From positions 1 to 64,000 of the forward strand of contig CALVXB010000011.1 of assembly GCA_944368775.1 (NCBI GenBank): a stretch of DNA of 64,000 nucleotides, in the 5' to 3' direction. Shown here piece after piece: positions 1 through 7,800 of this stretch. The notes beneath the pieces were generated by a model. It was not told the origin of the DNA, searched no databases, and saw only the letters and a list, made by a program, of their open reading frames with translations. Numbering within the stretch: the first letter of the stretch is position 1; each line of letters starts with the position of its first letter. This stretch comes from an uncultured Clostridia bacterium (GTDB lineage: Bacteria; Bacillota; Clostridia; Christensenellales; Borkfalkiaceae). Both the position numbers and the translations under genes were made by a program.

Positions 1-1806
1 TCCGTTGCCACCGCCGCTTTCCGCATGTACGATTGCACGGAAGTCATTCTTCCCGACACCATCACGACGATCGGGATAAATGCTTTTCAATACTGTTCCC
101 TGAGCAAGATCACTCTGTCAAACAATTTGACAGAAATGGGGAAAAATGCCTTCGCCGACTGCGAAAATCTCGTATCCGTCGATATCCCCGCTTCCCTCAA
201 GCAAATCCCGTCCTTCGCATTCAATGATTGTCGGGCGCTTTCAAGCGTGACGTTGCACGAAGGTTTGGAGGCCATTGGTAGCCAAGCCTTCTGGGTCTGT
301 CGCTCGCTTTCCTCCATTTCCATTCCCACGACAGTCACGGAGATCGGAGGCACCGCCTTCGCCAACAGCGGGTTGACAAGCGCAGTCATCCCCGGCAACG
401 TCGTCACGCTCGGAGCCGGCGCGTTCTCCTACTGCGAAAACCTGACCTATGTCAAAATAGCGCCCGGTCTGAAATACCTCGGAGGGGGTGCATTTGGTGG
501 CTGCAAACTTCTTACGGAAATGCAGCAGATCGAACTGCCCGACGGCATTTTGGAGATCGGAGGGAACCCTTTGAACGAGACACCGGTCTATACCAATGCT
601 GCCGATCGCGCGGCAAAAAACAAGACGCTCTTCACATTTTCGGTGAACGGCTATTTGTTCAAGATGACCGATCGCTATATTGAAAAAGACAAGCGGCCGT
701 CAAGTGTTTCGATCGTCGGCAATGTCGTTGCCGGCGGCGCCGTCGGTCTGACCTCCGTGCAATCCGTGACGGTCAGCGACTCCGTCACTTATATCGGAGA
801 AAGAGCTTTTCGAGATTGCTATTCCCTCGTGTCGATCAAGCTGAGCGAAAACATCACCGAGATCCACGACGAAACCTTTTATAATTGCTTCAATCTGCGT
901 TCCATCTCCATTCCCGAAAAAGTAGAGCGGATCGGGAAGGATGCGTTCCGTTTTTGCTCCAACCTGACGGCCGTGGATATGCCGAACCATCCCATCCTGA
1001 TCGAACAGGACGCATTCGCAAACACCGGCTTTTTCGAAAACGGGGACTTCTTGGTTGACGGCGTGTTGTATATCGACGGGCATCTCGTCAGCGGCTATCA
1101 ATTCAAAGGCGAAGAATACACCGTCCTTCCCGGTACATACAGCATCGCGGAATATGCCTTTTTCGCTCCTACTACGGACGTTTTCCCCATGAAAAAGCTG
1201 ACCTTTCCCGACAGCGTGGGAATCATCGGACAGTATGCGTTCAGCGGCTGCTATGCGCTCGAAGACATCACCTTGTCGCAGAACGTCACTTATATCGGGG
1301 TGAACGCGTTCAGAGGGGAGAAACTGAAGCCCTTTGAACTTCCGCAGACTCTCGAGTATATCGGCACCGGAAATTTCAACAAGGAGGGCTTTTACTCCTC
1401 GCGCCTGCCGGATAAGCTGACGGTGATCGAAGATTCCTCCTTTGCCGGCTCCGCGTTTGAAGGGTTGCTGGTCCTGCCCGAAAATCTGGAGCGCCTGGAG
1501 ACGTGGGCATTCCGGAGTTGCGAGATCGATGAAGTCATCGTGCCGAAGAGCATCAAATCTTTTGACATCAGCGCCTTTGGATACGATGTATACTTCGAAG
1601 ATTCTTCGGGGTTCATCACGCAGTATCCCAATTATTACTACTGCGGCACGCAAGCCGATTGGGAGAACGTCGACATCTACAGGAACGAATCGGAATATAT
1701 GCCCGGGATCCATGGGACCATCAAACTGTATTTCTACAGCGAAACGGCGCCGACGGGAGAAGGGCAGTATTGGCACTACGTCAACGGCACTCCGACGATA
1801 TGGTGA
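1..1806 (+). CDS. BspA-like leucine-rich-repeat surface protein (5' partial)
   Basis: The reading frame is open from the first base, so the true start lies outside the window; 601 residues are visible. The whole visible part consists of about 23-residue repeats of the BspA / Treponema pallidum LRR type (LRR_5), recognisable as L-P-x-x-v-t-x-I-g-x-x-A-F-x-x-C-x-x-L. Such proteins form a curved solenoid on the surface of gut and oral bacteria and bind host or matrix proteins; that role is family knowledge. No transmembrane segment, sortase motif or cell-wall module is visible in the C-terminal part, so any anchor must be N-terminal or absent. The C-terminus includes a YYYCGTQADWENV stretch, common at the end of LRR_5 arrays. 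A strong terminator follows 42 bases after the stop. Confidence 0.85.
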   Translation, partial: SVATAAFRMYDCTEVILPDTITTIGINAFQYCSLSKITLSNNLTEMGKNAFADCENLVSVDIPASLKQIPSFAFNDCRALSSVTLHEGLEAIGSQAFWVCRSLSSISIPTTVTEIGGTAFANSGLTSAVIPGNVVTLGAGAFSYCENLTYVKIAPGLKYLGGGAFGGCKLLTEMQQIELPDGILEIGGNPLNETPVYTNAADRAAKNKTLFTFSVNGYLFKMTDRYIEKDKRPSSVSIVGNVVAGGAVGLTSVQSVTVSDSVTYIGERAFRDCYSLVSIKLSENITEIHDETFYNCFNLRSISIPEKVERIGKDAFRFCSNLTAVDMPNHPILIEQDAFANTGFFENGDFLVDGVLYIDGHLVSGYQFKGEEYTVLPGTYSIAEYAFFAPTTDVFPMKKLTFPDSVGIIGQYAFSGCYALEDITLSQNVTYIGVNAFRGEKLKPFELPQTLEYIGTGNFNKEGFYSSRLPDKLTVIEDSSFAGSAFEGLLVLPENLERLETWAFRSCEIDEVIVPKSIKSFDISAFGYDVYFEDSSGFITQYPNYYYCGTQADWENVDIYRNESEYMPGIHGTIKLYFYSETAPTGEGQYWHYVNGTPTIW

Positions 1807-1847
1807 CGCAGCGATGTAACAATTCGCCGAAAGACGATTTCAAAAAA

Positions 1848-1891
1848 GGCGGGCGGCCTTTCCCCTCTCGGGAAAGGCCGCCCGCCTTTTT
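1848..1891 (+). terminator. Rho-independent terminator after the LRR gene
   Basis: A perfect 16-17 bp GC-rich stem (arms 1848-1864 and 1870-1886) with a 5-nt loop is followed by TTTTT. It ends the LRR transcript. Confidence 0.9.
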
Positions 1892-2121
1892 CGGCGATCT
1901 GTCCGCCAAAGCCCCGTTCATCCGCGGAACAAGGAAAGGTCATCCGAAAAATCCCAAAACCCCGCAACACCACAGGAAGCGCCGTTTCGGGCGACCGCGC
2001 GCACGCCCGAAACGGCGCGCGGCGGACGTCAAAGCCGTCGGTCAGAACGAAAACGCAGGATCATCTGAACGCCGCGCGATCCGCCGCGATTCGGATTGCG
2101 CATTCCCGCCATGAAGCGCGG
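1892..2121. other. Intergenic region with one long hairpin, no gene seen
   Basis: The only structure is a 13-bp inverted repeat (GCGCCGTTTCGGG at 1979-1991, its complement at 2006-2018). It lacks a T-run and sits next to the 3' end of the recombinase remnant, so it could be a terminator-like or element-end structure. No convincing coding frame is present. Confidence 0.5.
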
Positions 2122-3423
2122 TCATTGCCGATTTGTTTTGACCGCCTTTGCCACCGAATACGGTCTGTCGGTCATGCTGTTCGCCAGCCGTATCACGGAG
2201 GTCAAACGATAGACGTTGTCTCTGTCCTCTTTTCTGAAATCTCTCCCGACCGCCTCCGATAACCGATCGACGTTTTCAGGCGCCAGGCGCGCATGCAATT
2301 TTCTGACTTTGTCCTGATACACGCCGTCTCTCACCTCGGCAACGGGCAGTTCTCTCCAACCTTGGGTGCGCATGTAGCAACACCAGCGTTCGTTTTCCTG
2401 CGCGACAAGCACATCTTCCCATTCAGGCAGCGCCTCTTCCAGCGCGCTCAGATCGCCTTTCCCGTCATCGACGAACGCAAGCCCCATGATCCGCAATTTG
2501 TACGAGATCGACACGGCATAGGCATAAGAATAATTATTATAAAATTCAACTTTATTGAGGAGATTGCGCAGGCGTTTCAGATCGTTGCGTTCGTCGACGC
2601 ATCCCGTCTCCCGATATGCAGGGTCATTGGTCGCATATTCCCATTCTCCCGTATATATGAGAAAAGCCTGATGCTCGAAGTCATCAGGCTTTTTCGTATC
2701 CGTGAAGTTGTAATAGATCTCGATCTTGTCGTCGTATAGGACGATGTGGTGGACGAGCAACTTTATCATCTGTTTCGGCTCCTTTTTGATCGCTTTGAAG
2801 ATGAACCGTTTGATATCCTCCTTTTGCATCTGCGTCCTGCTTTTGGCGTTCTCCTCTAACAACCGCGCTTCCAAAACTTCCATACGGCTCTCGAGGTCTT
2901 CGAGGTGTTTCTTGGTCGAAGCTGTAAAGATGCCCTTGTCGATGGCAGACAGCACGTTGTCGATCGACTTTTGCAGCTCCTGCTTTTCCTCGGCAAGAAG
3001 GTTAGCGACGGTTTGATCGGCGATGCGCTTTTTGTGCGCGGCCATCAGTCTTTCGGCAAGCAACTCTACAGTATCCGGATCGTTGAGTACTTGCAAAGTC
3101 GTATCGACGACGAGCGATTCAAGCACTTCCTTCCCGATGGTCGCCTTATTGCAATCTTGCAGCTTTTTCCGTCCGGAGCATTTGTAATAACGGATGGTCT
3201 CTCCGTTCCGCGCCGTGCCCGATTCGGAAGCGATCGGCCTGCCACAGTATCCGCATACGAGCTTGTCTTTGAGCAAATAGCAAACTTCCGGCAAATGTGT
3301 TCCGTTCTTATTCTCGGCGGCGAGCCCGCGTACGATCCGATATACTTCCTCAGGCACGATACGCGGATAGATGCAGGAAATCGAACTCAGGCATGATATG
3401 ACCGCTCTGAAGATCTTCGTCAA
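2122..3423 (-). pseudogene. Large serine recombinase remnant lacking the catalytic domain
   Basis: Large serine recombinases (Tn4451 TnpX type) carry an N-terminal resolvase domain with the catalytic Ser, a recombinase domain, a zinc beta-ribbon and a coiled coil. Here only the later part remains: PRIVPEEVY, then a zinc ribbon with CGYCG and a second Cys pair (KCSG...DCNK, about residues 57-95), then a long coiled coil (about 110-210). The first 20 residues do not resemble the family, so homology is lost at about 3366, close to the small gene on the opposite strand. After the usual end of such proteins there is an extra segment of roughly 170 residues that I do not recognise. Without the resolvase domain it cannot recombine DNA. 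It is most likely a decayed remnant of a mobile element; expression as a separate DNA-binding protein is possible but less likely. Confidence 0.75.
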
Positions 3424-3556
3424 CGGAAAGCCCGACCTAAGTCAAGCCCCGCAGGAAGCGCTTGACATCGCCATCGCAGCGCTGGAACCCGTGTTGAGCG
3501 AACACTTCGAGCAATATCTTCGCCGCAAAGCCCGGGAACGACCGCGCGGTCACTGA
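3398..3556 (+). CDS. Small acidic hypothetical protein (52 aa)
   Basis: The frame reads MTALKIFVNGKPDLSQAPQE and continues with an amphipathic helix rich in Ala and Leu, ending in a basic tail. Its composition looks like a real small protein of Clostridial mobile elements, but I know of no function. ATG at 3398 is preferred over the in-frame ATG at 3371, whose extension reads back into recombinase DNA. It overlaps the opposite-strand recombinase frame at 3398-3423, marking where that gene was broken. No strong ribosome-binding site is visible. Confidence 0.45.
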   Translation: MTALKIFVNGKPDLSQAPQEALDIAIAALEPVLSEHFEQYLRRKARERPRGH

Positions 3557-3599
3557 AAATATCCCCTCCATTATTTTTGCACAAAATTGCTCTCTCCTA

Positions 3600-3643
3600 T
3601 TGACAATGTTGTTTTTCTGTGCTATCACATAACAGAACATTGT
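3600..3643 (+). promoter_or_regulatory. Promoter and operator dyad of the LexA-like gene
   Basis: TTGACA (3600-3605) and TATCAC (3623-3628) are 17 nt apart. ACAATGTT (3603-3610) is repeated in inverted form as AACATTGT (3636-3643), so the two half-sites bracket the -10. This placement suits autorepression by the downstream LexA-like protein (inference). The second half-site sits in GAACATTGTGTT, which partly resembles the Gram-positive LexA box GAAC-N4-GTTC. Confidence 0.65.
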
Positions 3644-3673
3644 GTTTTGTTATTTTTGCGGAGGGAGATGTCG

Positions 3674-4330
3674 ATGCGAAATATCAATGAAGAGAGATTG
3701 CAGGCCGTATACAGGTATATTTCGGCGTATCAGCAGAAATACGGGCATTCTCCTTCCATGCGCAAAATCGGGCAGCATTGTTCGATCCCCTCGACAGCGA
3801 CTGTCACACGCATGGTAAATTCTTTGAAAGAACGCGAGCTCATCGATTGCAGGCAAAACGGGAAAAAGACCTATATTTCCGTACCTGACAATCTGAGTCC
3901 GTGCGGCAGTCTCACGGCACCCATTGTAGGCTCATGCCCATGCGGAGAACCTATGCTCGCCGTTGAAAACATTCTTTCTACCGTGTCTCTGCCTGTAGAG
4001 ATCTTTGGCCGCGGAGAGCACTTCATTCTCTACGCCAAGGGCGATAGCATGATAAACCGCGGCATTTTTGACGGCGATCTGATGGTCGTGCGCAAACAAA
4101 ACAATGCAGAAATCGGAGAGGTAGTTATCGCCCGGATCGACGGAGAAGAAGCAACGGCAAAAATTCTGGCGATGTCGGAAAGCGGTTTTTACTTAAGACC
4201 TGCTAACGATGCGATGGATGAAAGCGGGAACCGCATTTATAAAGACATCCATCCACAGCACGGATGGGAGATCATGGGCGTCGTCGACAACGTGATCCAC
4301 AGACCGGATAAAGAGCTCAAGTTTGCCTGA
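3674..4330 (+). CDS. LexA-like self-cleaving transcriptional repressor (S24 peptidase)
   Basis: A 218-residue protein with an N-terminal LexA-type winged helix (residues 1-70, including the conserved HSPSMRKIG region) and a C-terminal S24 peptidase domain. The catalytic Ser is in GDSM (Ser125) and the Lys in ATAKIL (Lys163). The autocleavage site is SCPCGEPMLA, giving Cys90-Gly91 instead of the usual Ala-Gly; Cys-Gly is the UmuD-type pair. RecA filaments normally trigger cleavage, so this gene probably links the surrounding element to DNA damage. ATG 3674 is chosen because GGAGG at 3660-3664 lies 9 nt upstream, whereas ATG 3668 is too close. It could be a chromosomal LexA, but its neighbours suggest an element-borne paralogue. 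Confidence 0.85.
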   Translation: MRNINEERLQAVYRYISAYQQKYGHSPSMRKIGQHCSIPSTATVTRMVNSLKERELIDCRQNGKKTYISVPDNLSPCGSLTAPIVGSCPCGEPMLAVENILSTVSLPVEIFGRGEHFILYAKGDSMINRGIFDGDLMVVRKQNNAEIGEVVIARIDGEEATAKILAMSESGFYLRPANDAMDESGNRIYKDIHPQHGWEIMGVVDNVIHRPDKELKFA

Positions 4331-4471
4331 ACGGATACTGCACAGCCCCGTTGCAGTCCGAAAGGCCGGGAAGCGTATGGACCGATATGCTCCTCAGCGG
4401 GAATATCCCGCCCCGCGCGGCAGCATATCTGTATCCGGGTCCATCGTTTATGGGAAACAGGAGGTATCATA

Positions 4472-4651
4472 ATGCAAACCAACAGTCCTACGCAGCCAAA
4501 AGCGATCCGAATGCGTTGTCCGAATTGCTCCAATTACATGACGGTCAGACCGCTCCCTGATGGTTCATACAGCGTCACCTGCTCCGCTTGTCATGCGAAG
4601 ATATTCAGCGACAAGCTCCTTCTTCCATTCGATCGCTACCTGTCTTATTGA
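4472..4651 (+). CDS. Small zinc-ribbon protein (59 aa)
   Basis: The product has two CxxC knuckles, CPNC (residues 16-19) and CSAC (37-40), spaced as in a single-zinc ribbon, flanked by basic and aromatic residues. A good ribosome-binding site (GGAGG, 4460-4464) precedes ATG 4472. It lies about 140 bp after the LexA-like gene on the same strand and may share its transcript. Proteins of this size and type often bind nucleic acid or act as adaptors; no specific role can be assigned. Confidence 0.7.
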   Translation: MQTNSPTQPKAIRMRCPNCSNYMTVRPLPDGSYSVTCSACHAKIFSDKLLLPFDRYLSY

Positions 4652-4881
4652 TGATAACGGTAGCCATCATTATTGCATTCCTCGGCACATTCTTCCCTGT
4701 CTTCATTGCGGCAAGAAAAAAACCGTGGACACAATTCGTTCGTTGTAAAGAATCTCCGAATTTTGCTTTTTCGGTCGGCTATGGTAGCATAGTTCCTCGC
4801 GGACGTCAACGTCCGCAAAATCGTTGCTTAAAACACCTACAAAGCGGGATAGGAACGGGACGAGAAAGGAAAAGGGAATAA
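4651..4881 (+). CDS. Possible small membrane peptide overlapping the zinc-ribbon stop
   Basis: The stop of the zinc-ribbon gene and an ATG overlap as TGATG (4649-4653), a typical translational-coupling arrangement. The 76-residue frame starts with one hydrophobic helix (about residues 3-20), then a basic stretch. The second half runs into the structured region from 4817 and has poor composition, so the frame may be fortuitous or shortened. No independent ribosome-binding site is present. Confidence 0.3.
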   Translation: MITVAIIIAFLGTFFPVFIAARKKPWTQFVRCKESPNFAFSVGYGSIVPRGRQRPQNRCLKHLQSGIGTGRERKRE

Positions 4882-4952
4882 GCCTGCCGTATTTGGGGCT
4901 TTACAGACCCAAATACGGGCTTAAAACGCAACGATTTTGGCTTTGTCCCGTT
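4817..4952 (+). other. Structured non-coding region with nested inverted repeats
   Basis: Three inverted repeats are interleaved: AAAATCGTTGC (4817-4827) with GCAACGATTTT (4928-4938); CCGTATTTGGG (4887-4897) with CCCAAATACGG (4908-4918); and AACGGGAC (4854-4861) with GTCCCGTT (4945-4952). The first encloses the second; the third crosses the first and could form a pseudoknot. It lies upstream of the sigma-like gene within the element. It could be a regulatory leader, a small RNA or a replication or transfer origin for the HUH protein. Confidence 0.5.
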
Positions 4953-5055
4953 GACATCCGCATACTGATAAAAAAGATACTTTCCTTCTACCGTCCTATG
5001 CACCTTCGCCTTTTGCCCGAAAAAGGCAAAATCAAATTCGGAGGTGTATCTGAAA

Positions 5056-5715
5056 ATGGAAATGTTGGTAACAAAGTTCTCGAAAGGAAAGTATCGTAAC
5101 GAGGGAGAGTTGTTCTCCGAGCCTATCTCTGCCGGGAACGTAAAGCTCATGGGTGAGATGATTGCTTTGCAGGCATTGCGTACCGTGAAAAAGTATGATC
5201 TAAAAATCGCGGATAAACTCTATATCGGTCTGATAAAGGATTTGCACCACATGGGAGAAATAGACTATATCGTGTCAGACGGCTACGATGTTGCCCAGAC
5301 TGCTATCTGCTTTCTCTATCAATTTATCGGCAGAGCCGTCCATGAAATCTACGGCAAAGACAGCAAAGGAAAAGAAATCACCATCAAACTCGCGTGTTAT
5401 CGCGAAATAGACGGCGAACTCATGCATTTGCGTCGGAAAGCCGAAAAGACCGATTATATTGACTTTACAGATTACAAGGCGCTGCCCATGGATCCTGTAA
5501 ACTGCTTTGAACAGGAGCAGACCGATTACACGAAATACGATGAGCTTGTAGGCGCGCTGAAACTGTCCGAATTAGAGTTTGCCATCCTGAACTGCTACAT
5601 GAGCGGCATGGTGCAATCCGAAGTCTGCACTGAACTCGGAATAGGCCGAGGTACGATCTACCATCGCAAAGTAAGCGTCCGCCAAAGGTATTGTAATCTT
5701 TACGGCGCATATTGA
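5056..5715 (+). CDS. Sigma-70-like / HTH regulatory protein of the mobile element
   Basis: A 219-residue protein whose last 60 residues (ELEFAILNCYMSGMVQSEVC, then a GRGTIYHRKVSVRQRY recognition helix) resemble sigma region 4 or a phage-type sigma-like HTH. The N-terminal two thirds are helical and lack clear region 2 motifs, so it may be an ArpU-like late regulator rather than a full sigma factor. ATG 5056 follows GGAGG (5040-5044). It probably controls genes of the element. Confidence 0.6.
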   Translation: MEMLVTKFSKGKYRNEGELFSEPISAGNVKLMGEMIALQALRTVKKYDLKIADKLYIGLIKDLHHMGEIDYIVSDGYDVAQTAICFLYQFIGRAVHEIYGKDSKGKEITIKLACYREIDGELMHLRRKAEKTDYIDFTDYKALPMDPVNCFEQEQTDYTKYDELVGALKLSELEFAILNCYMSGMVQSEVCTELGIGRGTIYHRKVSVRQRYCNLYGAY

Positions 5716-5736
5716 TTTTTACCAAGCTGGCAGTTA

Positions 5737-5804
5737 GGCGTGAGCTTGTCATAGACGAGTGCGGCGGCGCTTCGCGCCGCCGCAGACAAGCTCACGCCTC
5801 TTTT
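5737..5804 (+). terminator. Long two-tier terminator hairpin
   Basis: GGCGTGAGCTTGTC (5737-5750) pairs with its complement (5785-5798). Inside is a second perfect GC-rich hairpin (GCGGCGGCGC-TTC-GCGCCGCCGC, 5761-5783). TCTTTT follows. It ends the sigma-like transcript. Confidence 0.85.
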
Positions 5805-6070
5805 CAATGCAAAACGACCGCCGCAAACAACGCAATAAAACCGCCGTTTCCGAGCAGACGGCAACGAAACCTGCGCAACGACAAAATGCCCCGCCGCGGA
5901 AAAGGCGTCCGCGCTGAACCGCTTGCGGATCGCCTTTTCATCTCGCGGCGGGCGGGCTTTCATTGAAGCGCTGCGCGCTGGCTTCTATTCCTTGCCCATA
6001 ATTTCCCTTTGCGTTGTGGATAACTCCAAAAAATTTTTGCGTTTTTTTTCGAAAATATACGAACATATGT
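5805..6070. other. Intergenic region with a DnaA-box-like site
   Basis: No convincing gene. On the plus strand 6015-6023 reads TGTGGATAA, the exact complement of the DnaA box TTATCCACA. A 36-codon basic frame from 5806 has no ribosome-binding site and is not called. The position upstream of the replication initiator makes this a possible part of the element's origin. Confidence 0.4.
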
Positions 6071-6100
6071 TTGACTTTTTCCCTCTGCTTGGTATATAAT
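6071..6100 (+). promoter_or_regulatory. Sigma-A-type promoter for the replication gene
   Basis: TTGACT (6071-6076) and TATAAT (6095-6100) with an 18-nt spacer. It gives a leader of about 330 nt before the HUH gene. Confidence 0.75.
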
Positions 6101-6280
6101 GTCTGTATGCACCTGAAAACGGGCATACACAACTGAATAAGAGAGCTGATTTATGATTTGATTTGAAAGAATAAGAATAAAGAAGCCGTGAAGCGATACC
6201 ATTGAGATTTTAGCGGGCAGAAAAAAAGCCGCGCCGTTACCCCGAGCGGAAGAGTCGGGGCGGGGTCGTTATCTTCAAAG

Positions 6281-6347
6281 GGCATAACATAAAAGAAAGA
6301 AACTAACTAACTGTGATTCTCTCTTTTGTGTTATGTCCTTTTTTTCG
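6281..6347 (+). terminator. Terminator-like hairpin in the leader of the HUH gene (possible attenuator)
   Basis: GGCATAACATAAAAGAAAGA (6281-6300) is nearly complementary to 6318-6337 and is followed by TTTTTTTT. The hairpin lies between the promoter at 6071 and the start at 6437, so transcription into the replication gene must pass it. Copy-number control by attenuation or an antisense RNA is a reasonable inference. Confidence 0.7.
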
Positions 6348-6436
6348 TGCAAATTTTTTTCTTCGGAGGACAAGAATTTGCAGGGAAACAAGACACTTAC
6401 GGCTTCACGGCCGGTATTTCCGAGAGGAGGTGGCGA

Positions 6437-7396
6437 ATGAACCTTCTCGCGGCAAAGATCTATTTTGACGGCAGCAACTGGATCGCCATTCCGCATACGG
6501 AGCGCCCCTATCGCCAGAAGCGACGACGGAAAAAGCTCGAAAAGAGCGAAGAATTGCAACAGTTCGAGGAGCGTTTTGAAAAGGTCAAGGGCGGGAGAAA
6601 GAGCCGCAAGGCGAAGCTGCTTTCGGAATTTACGCCCATGTTTAAGGACGAGAATGAGGCGGAGCAGTTCGTGGAAGAACACTTCAACAGGTTGAGCCGC
6701 AACCGCTGGGAACGGTATAAGCGCATGATTCGGCGCGGCTACACCAACACTTGGAACTACTTTTGTACCTATACCTATGATTCCGAAAAGCACACGGAAG
6801 AAACTTTCCGCAAATCGCTCATGAACACGCTCTATCACCTCTCTTCCAGGAGAGGCTGGCGGTATATGGGCGCTTGGGAACGCGGAGAATTGGGACAGCG
6901 GCTGCACTTTCACGCGCTCACCTACATTCCGGAAGGCGAAATTCCCGGAGCGCTGGAAGAGCATGAAGATTACAGCACCAAACGGCACAGGCGTGAAAAG
7001 AGCATTCAGAACAGCTATTTCAACGAGCGGTTCGGTCGGAGCGATTTTTCAAAGGTCGGCAACGCGCACGAGGTCGGCGACAGCATTGAAAATATTTATG
7101 CGATGATGGGCTGGGACAGAAACTGCCGTTATAAAGTGCTGGGCAGAATAGTAACCTCTAATCGCGGGCTTATTTTTGTCTTTGAATTGGCTGAAGCGAT
7201 TATGTTTTCTCCTCTTCCCGACGAATATTTTGATAAGAGAACAGGGCAAATGAAAAAGCGCCGAATTGTTTATTATCCGGATGAATATAAGGGCAGAATC
7301 GGAAAATCTTACCATGATTATGTCCTTTCTCAACAGATGAATATGTTTGAGGACTTGGAAGGATATGTCGGCGATGAAGCGGCTGTGGCGAAGTAG
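6437..7396 (+). CDS. HUH-endonuclease replication initiator (Rep)
   Basis: A 319-residue protein with rolling-circle Rep hallmarks. The FCTYTYD strand (residues 109-115) corresponds to motif 1. LHFHALTY (156-163) carries the two metal-binding His of the HUH motif. A Tyr in ENIYAMM (about residue 221) is the candidate nicking Tyr. The N-terminus is very basic (PYRQKRRRKK). Such proteins nick one strand at an origin and start rolling-circle replication of plasmids and integrative elements. The start has GGAGG (6426-6430) 6 nt upstream. Neighbours are element-type genes, and a 10-nt gap separates it from the next gene. A relaxase or transposase of the same superfold is an alternative. Confidence 0.7.
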   Translation: MNLLAAKIYFDGSNWIAIPHTERPYRQKRRRKKLEKSEELQQFEERFEKVKGGRKSRKAKLLSEFTPMFKDENEAEQFVEEHFNRLSRNRWERYKRMIRRGYTNTWNYFCTYTYDSEKHTEETFRKSLMNTLYHLSSRRGWRYMGAWERGELGQRLHFHALTYIPEGEIPGALEEHEDYSTKRHRREKSIQNSYFNERFGRSDFSKVGNAHEVGDSIENIYAMMGWDRNCRYKVLGRIVTSNRGLIFVFELAEAIMFSPLPDEYFDKRTGQMKKRRIVYYPDEYKGRIGKSYHDYVLSQQMNMFEDLEGYVGDEAAVAK

Positions 7397-7406
7397 AGGT
7401 GTAAAC

Positions 7407-7787
7407 GTGGAATCTTTCGCAATCCCTAAATTATATGAGCATTTGGGTATAGTTGTCTTTGGTAAACAGGTTTGTATTAGCGTTGGTAAGGATATTATTC
7501 GTTCGCTTGGAAGGCCGTCATATATTTGTATTCGTATAAACTCTGCATTTAATTCTGTCCTTTTTAAGCCATGCGAAGAGCATGACCCTATGTCTTTTAA
7601 GGTACCTGAAAAATTGTTATCGGATCACCGATGTACTTTTAAGATTCATAGTAAAATGTTTGTACAGCAGTTATTACTTGCAAATAATCTCGACCCGGAT
7701 CAAACATATACGTTTAACGGGTATTATTCACCGCATTACAACACTGTTATCGTCCCTATCCAAGGACGTGAATTATTGACTGTATAA
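7407..7787 (+). CDS. Hypothetical protein (126 aa), GTG start
   Basis: I do not recognise this protein. It is mixed alpha/beta, with no signal peptide, membrane segment or Cys cluster. GTG at 7407 is preferred because AGAGGT (7395-7400) lies just upstream; the upstream in-frame ATGs fall inside the Rep gene. Base composition drops sharply from here to about 9,540 compared with flanking DNA, suggesting a different origin. It is followed 13 nt later by the 423-residue gene. Confidence 0.55.
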   Translation: MESFAIPKLYEHLGIVVFGKQVCISVGKDIIRSLGRPSYICIRINSAFNSVLFKPCEEHDPMSFKVPEKLLSDHRCTFKIHSKMFVQQLLLANNLDPDQTYTFNGYYSPHYNTVIVPIQGRELLTV

Positions 7788-7800
7788 AAGGAACTATCCC

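Noticed and set aside
5700..5966. Overlapping 80-90-codon frames on both strands after the sigma-like gene
   Set aside because: They cross the terminator hairpin and have no ribosome-binding sites or plausible composition.
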